Assembly: GCA_022813625.1 (NCBI GenBank)
Contig: JAKLMB010000006.1
Coordinates: 1,178,001-1,242,000, forward strand
Reading direction: 5' to 3'
From: Aaosphaeria pasadenensis
Taxonomy: Eukaryota; Ascomycota; Dothideomycetes; Pleosporales
DNA: 64,000 nucleotides
The notes under the pieces were generated by a model that was not told the origin of the DNA, ran no database searches, and saw only the letters and a program-made list of their open reading frames with translations. How positions within the stretch are numbered: position 1 is the first letter of the stretch; every line of letters begins with the position of its first letter. Position numbers and translations under genes: made by a program. Positions 59,413 through 64,000 of this stretch are shown here, in pieces.

Positions 59413-60003
59413 AGCAACACTTCCGTCTATGGATTGGAGATGAAATGAGTGTGCACAGGCTGAGTCGATTGCGCATAATCGGGTGTACAATAGGACGGAA
59501 TGCGACGAGCTACACATTGCCGAGCTGTCAATCGGGAAAGCGATCATACACTCGACCATTGACTTGCTCCTATTGCAGTAAACGGCGTTCATGGTTTCAT
59601 GGTCATTGGAGTAAAAAAAATGTTTCATACCCTAGAGCACAGAACTTTCACAAACTTCTCATATTCAAATGAGAAGGTTTGAATGGACGAATCTAGAGCT
59701 TGCCGAGTACTTGATAGAATTCAACTTATTATAGCGACGCCATGCTTGCATACACTATTATGATACACCTCCCCATGCAATGTGTTCCCGATCGTTCTTA
59801 AGGTCACCAAATCCAGATAGTCTAGAGTGAACTTGTTGCAGCTGTTCTCGTTGTTCTTTCTCTTACAATGCCCCGCAGCGGCACTTCAAAACCCATCGTG
59901 ATCGATGCAGTCGTTCGTCCCATAGTCCAACACCGCTTGTGCTCGCCCAAACTCATATCTTACATCCCTCCACCCCAACCCTCCAACCCAAACTAAACAT
60001 CCC
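59413..60003. other. Convergent 3' flanks, SRP40-like and LYR-protein genes
   Basis: About 590 bp, A/T-rich around 59600-59760. No gene or RNA feature recognised. Confidence 0.45.
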
Positions 60004-60348
60004 TCATCTCTTATGCTCAACTGGTAAGTCCATACCCACCCTCCGTGCCGTCAACCTGACTCTTTCCTCCTCGCTCATGCCCATTCCCGGATTATATCGC
60101 TCGATGAGTGTCGCATACATCCTCTGCGCCTGGACGTACCGCACAAACTGCTCCGCCTGTTGTAATTGGCCTTTCTCGTTCGAATGCTGAGACGATAGTA
60201 TCGAGCGGAGACGTTTTTGGAGTTGTGATGGCGAGGAAAGCTTTTGGTGTGCCGTGCGGGATGGGGTTGCTGCGGCGCGGACGGGGAGTTCGCGGAGGAG
60301 GTGGCGATAGAGAGAGAGGATTTGTGTTCGAGCGGGTGGAGCAGACAT
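60004..60348 (-). CDS. LYR-motif protein, probably Fmc1 (ATP synthase assembly)
   Basis: Small mitochondrial protein of the complex-1 LYR family. 114 residues from ATG 60348; the open frame continues upstream from a non-ATG codon, but that part is low-complexity and is likely leader. Starts MSAPPARTQILSLYRHLLRE, with the L-Y-R motif at residues 13-15, and ends PGMGMSEEERVRLTARRVGM, an ending I associate with fungal Fmc1 (F1 assembly at elevated temperature); the specific assignment is less certain than the LYR fold. Divergent from the EngB-type GTPase gene. Confidence 0.82.
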   Translation of the reverse strand: MSAPPARTQILSLYRHLLRELPVRAAATPSRTAHQKLSSPSQLQKRLRSILSSQHSNEKGQLQQAEQFVRYVQAQRMYATLIERYNPGMGMSEEERVRLTARRVGMDLPVEHKR

Positions 60349-60579
60349 TTTTGTGGTGGGATTGTGTTTTTGAGGGGGGAGAGTCGTTGGTGATGTCGTC
60401 AGTTGAAGGGTTGGACGTTGGTGGTGTTGGTGGTGGATTCTTGTGTTCGACAGACAGGCACTATCGATAGTTGCGGAGAAAATTGCGGAGCTCTGACCAT
60501 CCAATGTCGATCGAGAAAGTGGCTCTGGAAATTTATCAACCATTGACGTGCACTCAACCCTCCTAGTCATTTGAGCATA
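60349..60579. promoter_or_regulatory. Shared divergent promoter of two mitochondrial protein genes
   Basis: Only 231 bp separate the start codons of the LYR protein and the EngB-type GTPase. No TATA box seen. A common control is plausible but is not shown by the sequence. Confidence 0.55.
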
Positions 60580-61854
60580 ATGGCACACCTGATTTCCAGG
60601 CCAGCGTCTCAATTTGTCTGCCGTTCATGCGCCCGTGAGGGCTTTCGGCCGCAGTTTCTGTCCCAGACATTGACGATCCAGCAGCAAACTCGTTCAATTA
60701 GACTACGACCTGGCAGATCACGCATAGCACGCAGCGAAGTCAGAGAATCGTACAAACACGATGAGACCGAACTCGGAACTTCCAGCGCCTCTCCACCTCG
60801 AGAAAGAATAAATCGTTTGCGTAGGCCCCAAGGCAACGATGAGGGCCGAAACATTGCGCCTGAGATCAAGAATGGCCCTGTTACCAATCCCAAGCAGGTC
60901 CCTCCACGTCCAACCAAATCTAAACCAGAAGCCGCATCGTCAGATACCAGCAAACCCAAAGCCACCGAACACGCATGGGACGCCGGCATAAGAGGAGACT
61001 ACAATTACTACTGGGAAACCTTCGCACCAACGACCGCCCAAAAGGCCAAAGCGAACAAGTTCTTCACGAAGGGGCAAAAGGCGCAATTCCTACGGTCTGT
61101 GTCACTATTTCGACAGTTTCCAGAGGGTGATGTCCCAGAAGTAGCGTTCGTAGGACGTAGTAATGTTGGCAAAAGTAGTCTGCTGAATGCCGTCGTCGAT
61201 GCGGGTGCGAAGGAAATATTGGCGCGGACTAGTGCCACCCCAGGCTTCACGCGTACGATGAATTTGTACGGTGTCGGTGGGATCGATGGAGTGCGTATTA
61301 AGAAAGGGAGAAGTGGTGGGCATGACCGGATCATTGGCATTGGTGGTGTCTTGATCGTTGATCTGCCTGGATATGGCGAAGGCAGTTTGAGTGAATGGGG
61401 CACGGAGATCATGAAGTACTTTACCAAGAGGAAACAGCTTCGTCGCGTCTTTGTCCTCGTCGATGCAATGCATGGCCTCAAAGAGAGTGATGAGAATCTA
61501 TTGTCCAGTCTACGGGAGGGTGGAGTGCCACATCAGGTGGTATTGAGCAAGTTGGATCGACTCTACATTCCGGAGGCTAAACGTCTGGAGAGAATAAGCA
61601 AAGGGTCAGTCTCCAGGAACATTCAACCCAAGGGGACCATCTCCCAAGTTGAAGAGAGAATGGTTGCCATGCGCTCCGAGATCAAGCCACCGACAGGTGC
61701 TGGCGCTTTAGGAGAGCTTCTCGGAGTCAGTGCAGAGGTTCTCGTAAATGGAGACAGGCTTGGTATGGACAGCTTGCGGTTTGCAATACTGCAGGCTGCT
61801 GGGTTCAATTTCGATGATCGTGCACTGAGAAAGGCACACGAAAAGAGAAGGTGA
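60580..61854 (+). CDS. MRX8: EngB/YihA-type GTPase, mitochondrial (Mrx8-like)
   Basis: Ribosome-associated GTPase family; in yeast Mrx8 belongs to the mitochondrial expression network. Intronless, 424 residues from ATG 60580 (MAHLISRPASQFVCRSCARE); a TTG in frame lies 9 bases upstream. The N-terminus is basic and Ser-rich, fitting mitochondrial import, and about 170 residues precede the GTPase. G1 is VAFVGRSNVGKSSLL, G2 is ARTSATPGFTRT, G3 is LIVDLPGYGEG, and G4 is VLSKLDRL. An insert of about 25 residues (GGIDGVRIKKGRSGGHDRI) separates G2 from G3, which is longer than in bacterial EngB. Confidence 0.94.
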   Translation: MAHLISRPASQFVCRSCAREGFRPQFLSQTLTIQQQTRSIRLRPGRSRIARSEVRESYKHDETELGTSSASPPRERINRLRRPQGNDEGRNIAPEIKNGPVTNPKQVPPRPTKSKPEAASSDTSKPKATEHAWDAGIRGDYNYYWETFAPTTAQKAKANKFFTKGQKAQFLRSVSLFRQFPEGDVPEVAFVGRSNVGKSSLLNAVVDAGAKEILARTSATPGFTRTMNLYGVGGIDGVRIKKGRSGGHDRIIGIGGVLIVDLPGYGEGSLSEWGTEIMKYFTKRKQLRRVFVLVDAMHGLKESDENLLSSLREGGVPHQVVLSKLDRLYIPEAKRLERISKGSVSRNIQPKGTISQVEERMVAMRSEIKPPTGAGALGELLGVSAEVLVNGDRLGMDSLRFAILQAAGFNFDDRALRKAHEKRR

Positions 61855-62092
61855 ACGAAAGCGTTCCATGATGATTTGAACGAACTGTACAATGACGACC
61901 TAGGTGTATCATTAGATCATTCACGAATTCCCAACAACCGCTAAAGAATAAAGCCCATTCTATCCTCTTAAACATCAGTACCCTAGGCTAGGAATGAAGT
62001 TCACAAGTTCATTTCTTGTAAGCGAGATTCTGCACGTTTGTCATGCGAAGAAGTACGGTCGTACTATTGGATTGAGCATCCTAAAAATGTGA

Positions 62093-62921
62093 TCATATGA
62101 GTGCCCCAGCATTCATCATAGCTTCCTCTTTCCGGCGCCTGACTTCCTGTTTCTCCTCCCGTTTCGCTAGATACTGTTCCCGCAACTTTTTGTGCTCCAG
62201 TTTCTTAAGCTCATACGCGATTCTAAGCCTCTCCTGCTCTCTCCGTTGTCTTCTCTCCGCCTTAATCTGTTGCTTGACCTTCTGGTGATCCGCCCGAGAC
62301 AGATGCCATGGTTTGGAGAGAACCTCGCGCTTAAAAGCCGCTGTTTCTGCCCAGGCCTGTACCTCTTCATTTGTATTCGAAACTATCCAGATCCGTTTGA
62401 GTTCGACCTGTTTCTGCTGCCTGAATTCGGATATGGTGCCCTTGACTTTGATTACGGAGCCGATGTCGATGCGATGGCGATCCACAAGAACTTCAAATAC
62501 TCCAAAGTGGCTAATTACGTCCAAATTATCGACTTCAGTATTAGATGGACTCTCGACTGAATTGTATTCCGTTGGAGTCAGTCGGACTATTTTGACTTCG
62601 ATGTTCGCGCCGCTTCCATCGTCAATCGTTAGGATGGTGTATCTAGCATTGATATCTTCAATCGCCACTACAACACCAATCAAGCGCACAAAGCGTATAG
62701 GGTGATTGAGATGGAAATATATGCGCTGACCTGACATTCACAAATTAGATACAAGACCAACAAGTTGAGATTTCTAATGGCGCACTTTGGAACTCAGGCT
62801 CTGATCGTAGAGCCTGTACATCCGCCGCGGTCAGTTTGACCCATGTACTATATGTTGGAGATATTCTGAAGCAGTACGCTGGGTAAGAACGACATTTTGC
62901 CACACTTCGGGCCGATGACAT
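62093..62921 (-). CDS. STN1: CST complex subunit Stn1 (telomere capping OB-fold protein)
   Basis: Single-stranded DNA binding subunit of the Stn1-Ten1 complex that protects telomeres and helps fill-in synthesis. Exons 62921-62786 and 62730-62093 (donor GTGCGC, acceptor CAG) give 257 residues. ATG 62921 gives MSSARSVAKCRSYPAYCFRI, and the first exon carries SPTYSTWVKLTAADVQALRS, characteristic of fungal Stn1 N-termini. The OB fold follows (FHLNHPIRFVRLIGVVVAIE ... TILTIDDGSGANIEV ... IKVKGTISEFRQQKQVELKR). After it comes a basic, highly charged helix to the end (KQQIKAERRQRREQERLRI). I see no C-terminal winged-helix pair. The donor is not the usual GTRNGT, so the exact splice carries some doubt, though it is the one that keeps frame. 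Confidence 0.92.
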
Positions 62922-63373
62922 GTCATATCGATCGAATCGATGGTATTTCTGTTGCGGCTTGTCGTTGGCAGTTGAGGAGGTTGTGGATGGTTGTGAATTG
63001 CGACAGAATGTTGCAGGCTGTCGCGTCAGTAGTTACGCGTTTTCCCCGCTGCCTGTGATTGCGGGCGGTCGCTTGCCTTGCGGCGTGCGCGAAGGCACGT
63101 GCATCGTTCGGAGACGGGAGGCACCTTCTTTCCGGCTTCTTCGCTGCTTCCCCAGTTCCAATACCGAAACATACTTCTCAGTAACAAAGAACTTTGTCTT
63201 CTTGTCTTGAAACCGCAGTCTGCCTTTTCAAATTGAGAGGGGAATCTCACTTGCAATCCAAACACCGCTGCGGAATATTTTCATCTTCCAGATCTAATCT
63301 GCTCATCTTCATCTGGTAATATGAGGTAGCGAGGCACATTAGGATCTCAAGGTCGCATCAAATGAACCTGGAT

Positions 63374-63393
63374 GTACACTTTTGTACACTTTT
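63374..63393. repeat. Two tandem copies of GTACACTTTT
   Basis: Perfect 10-bp units at 63374-63383 and 63384-63393, about 50 bp from the 13-bp repeat. Confidence 0.8.
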
Positions 63394-63439
63394 CAAATTT
63401 ACGTAGTACTATCAGGTGCCCAATTTCACAGCAATATTC

Positions 63440-63478
63440 AGTACAACTTCCGAGTACAACTTCCAAGAACCACTTCCA
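63440..63478. repeat. Three tandem 13-bp units (AGTACAACTTCCN)
   Basis: Units at 63440-63452, 63453-63465 and 63466-63478; the third diverges (AGAACCACTTCCA). About 520 bp upstream of STN1. Confidence 0.75.
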
Positions 63479-64000
63479 AGAAAATGCATCGTTGGGGCAC
63501 GCTAAGAGTGTATGGGTAAGTGTTGCAAGGACAAGGCTCCGGATATCTGCAAGATGATTGCGGCACATGCGAAAGAGCATTCGAGCACGCAGTTAGCATG
63601 CAGCCACCTACCTCGATGCAGACCTGCTTGATCCGTGAGAGCCGCTTTCGAAGCCCACCACGACGACATTAACCGCATCTCGAAGGCTTTGAATCTGACT
63701 CTCAGTTCGCCTTGAAGAGATAAAAGATGAGGCTGTGGGAGAACCGAACCCAACTCAACACTCCACCGACCAAGGTTCAGTGCCAACAAAGCGCTTCCCG
63801 GCTCCATTGCATTTCCAACACAACGTTGGTTTTTCCTCTTTCTTCTTTACAATACCCGAGAACCAACTGATATCACTCGATCGATGTAATGCCCAGAGCG
63901 AAGCAATCCAGGAACCACCTGGTCCGGTGTAGCTCGCAGCCCAGCAGTACAAGGAAGCTGTACGATTGTCCTACCTTGATAGGCTGCTTCTGGGCCGGCC

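Larger units (their letters stand above)
62922..64000. other. Terminal intergenic region with short tandem repeats
   Basis: About 1.1 kb upstream of STN1 with no supportable gene. Frames at 62920-63210 (plus), 63502-63807 (minus) and 63735-63932 (plus) match no family I know. Two tandem repeats are listed separately. Confidence 0.4.

Noticed and set aside
63502..63932. Short frames near the window end
   Set aside because: Overlap on both strands, no family, no splice support.
1..64000. CRISPR arrays, insertion sequences, LTR ends, rRNA
   Set aside because: No spaced direct repeats, transposase or reverse-transcriptase motifs, terminal repeats or rRNA core sequences were seen on either strand by eye.

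Overview
The window is nuclear DNA from a filamentous ascomycete (Pezizomycotina; a Dothideomycete is my impression, not something I can prove). The evidence is short introns (mostly 42-100 nt) with GTRNGT donors, CTAAC/CTAAT branch points and YAG acceptors, compact genes on both strands, and fungal protein families throughout: a fungal Argonaute, Eng1-type GH81 glucanase, Mer3 with a Sec63 domain, fungal Sec3 and Stn1. I see no operon, phage, plasmid, CRISPR array, tRNA, rRNA or intact transposon. Gene structures below were built by joining reading frames across splice sites; all but the 5'-cut Argonaute have a start and stop, and the joined exons keep frame.

Layout. 1-2987 (+) is the 3' part of an Argonaute. 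4159-6009 (+) is an unnamed one-membrane-span, coiled-coil fungal protein. 6978-9630 (-) encodes CCCH fingers fused to an RBR ubiquitin ligase. A gene-poor stretch of about 3.3 kb leads into a vacuolar Ca2+/H+ exchanger (12934-15270, +), which converges on a secreted GH81 beta-1,3-glucanase (16037-19409, -). UTP14 (-) and mitochondrial ribosomal mL41 (+) diverge around 24.0 kb. COQ3 (-) and TFIIE-beta (-) follow, the latter divergent from the very large nuclear-basket nucleoporin MLP1/Tpr (27344-34208, +). Then come a Golgi nucleotide-sugar transporter, the meiotic helicase MER3/HFM1 and V-ATPase subunit a, all on +.

From 45.7 to 48.5 kb the DNA is sparse, with one orphan ORF (47335-48099, +) and a G-run cluster. 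After that come a PLP aminotransferase (+), a DUF1295 membrane enzyme (-), exocyst SEC3 (52498-57625, -), an SRP40/Nopp140-like nucleolar protein (+), an LYR-motif Fmc1-like assembly factor (-) divergent from an EngB-type mitochondrial GTPase (+), and STN1 of the telomere CST complex (-). The last 1.1 kb has only short tandem repeats.

The genes are mostly independent housekeeping functions: RNA silencing, rRNA processing, mitochondrial translation and assembly, transcription, nuclear transport, meiosis, vacuolar acidification and calcium, exocytosis, cell wall and telomeres. The only hint of joint regulation is head-to-head pairs sharing promoters of 231-557 bp (UTP14/mL41, TFA2/MLP1, SEC3/SRP40, Fmc1-like/EngB). 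I found no clearly new multi-gene system. The items most worth a second look are the CCCH-RBR fusion, the Mlp1 with an FG and RGG tail, the winged-helix-less Stn1, in-frame introns in two essential genes, the possible 4-nt first coding exon of the Ca2+ exchanger, and two proteins without a recognised family.
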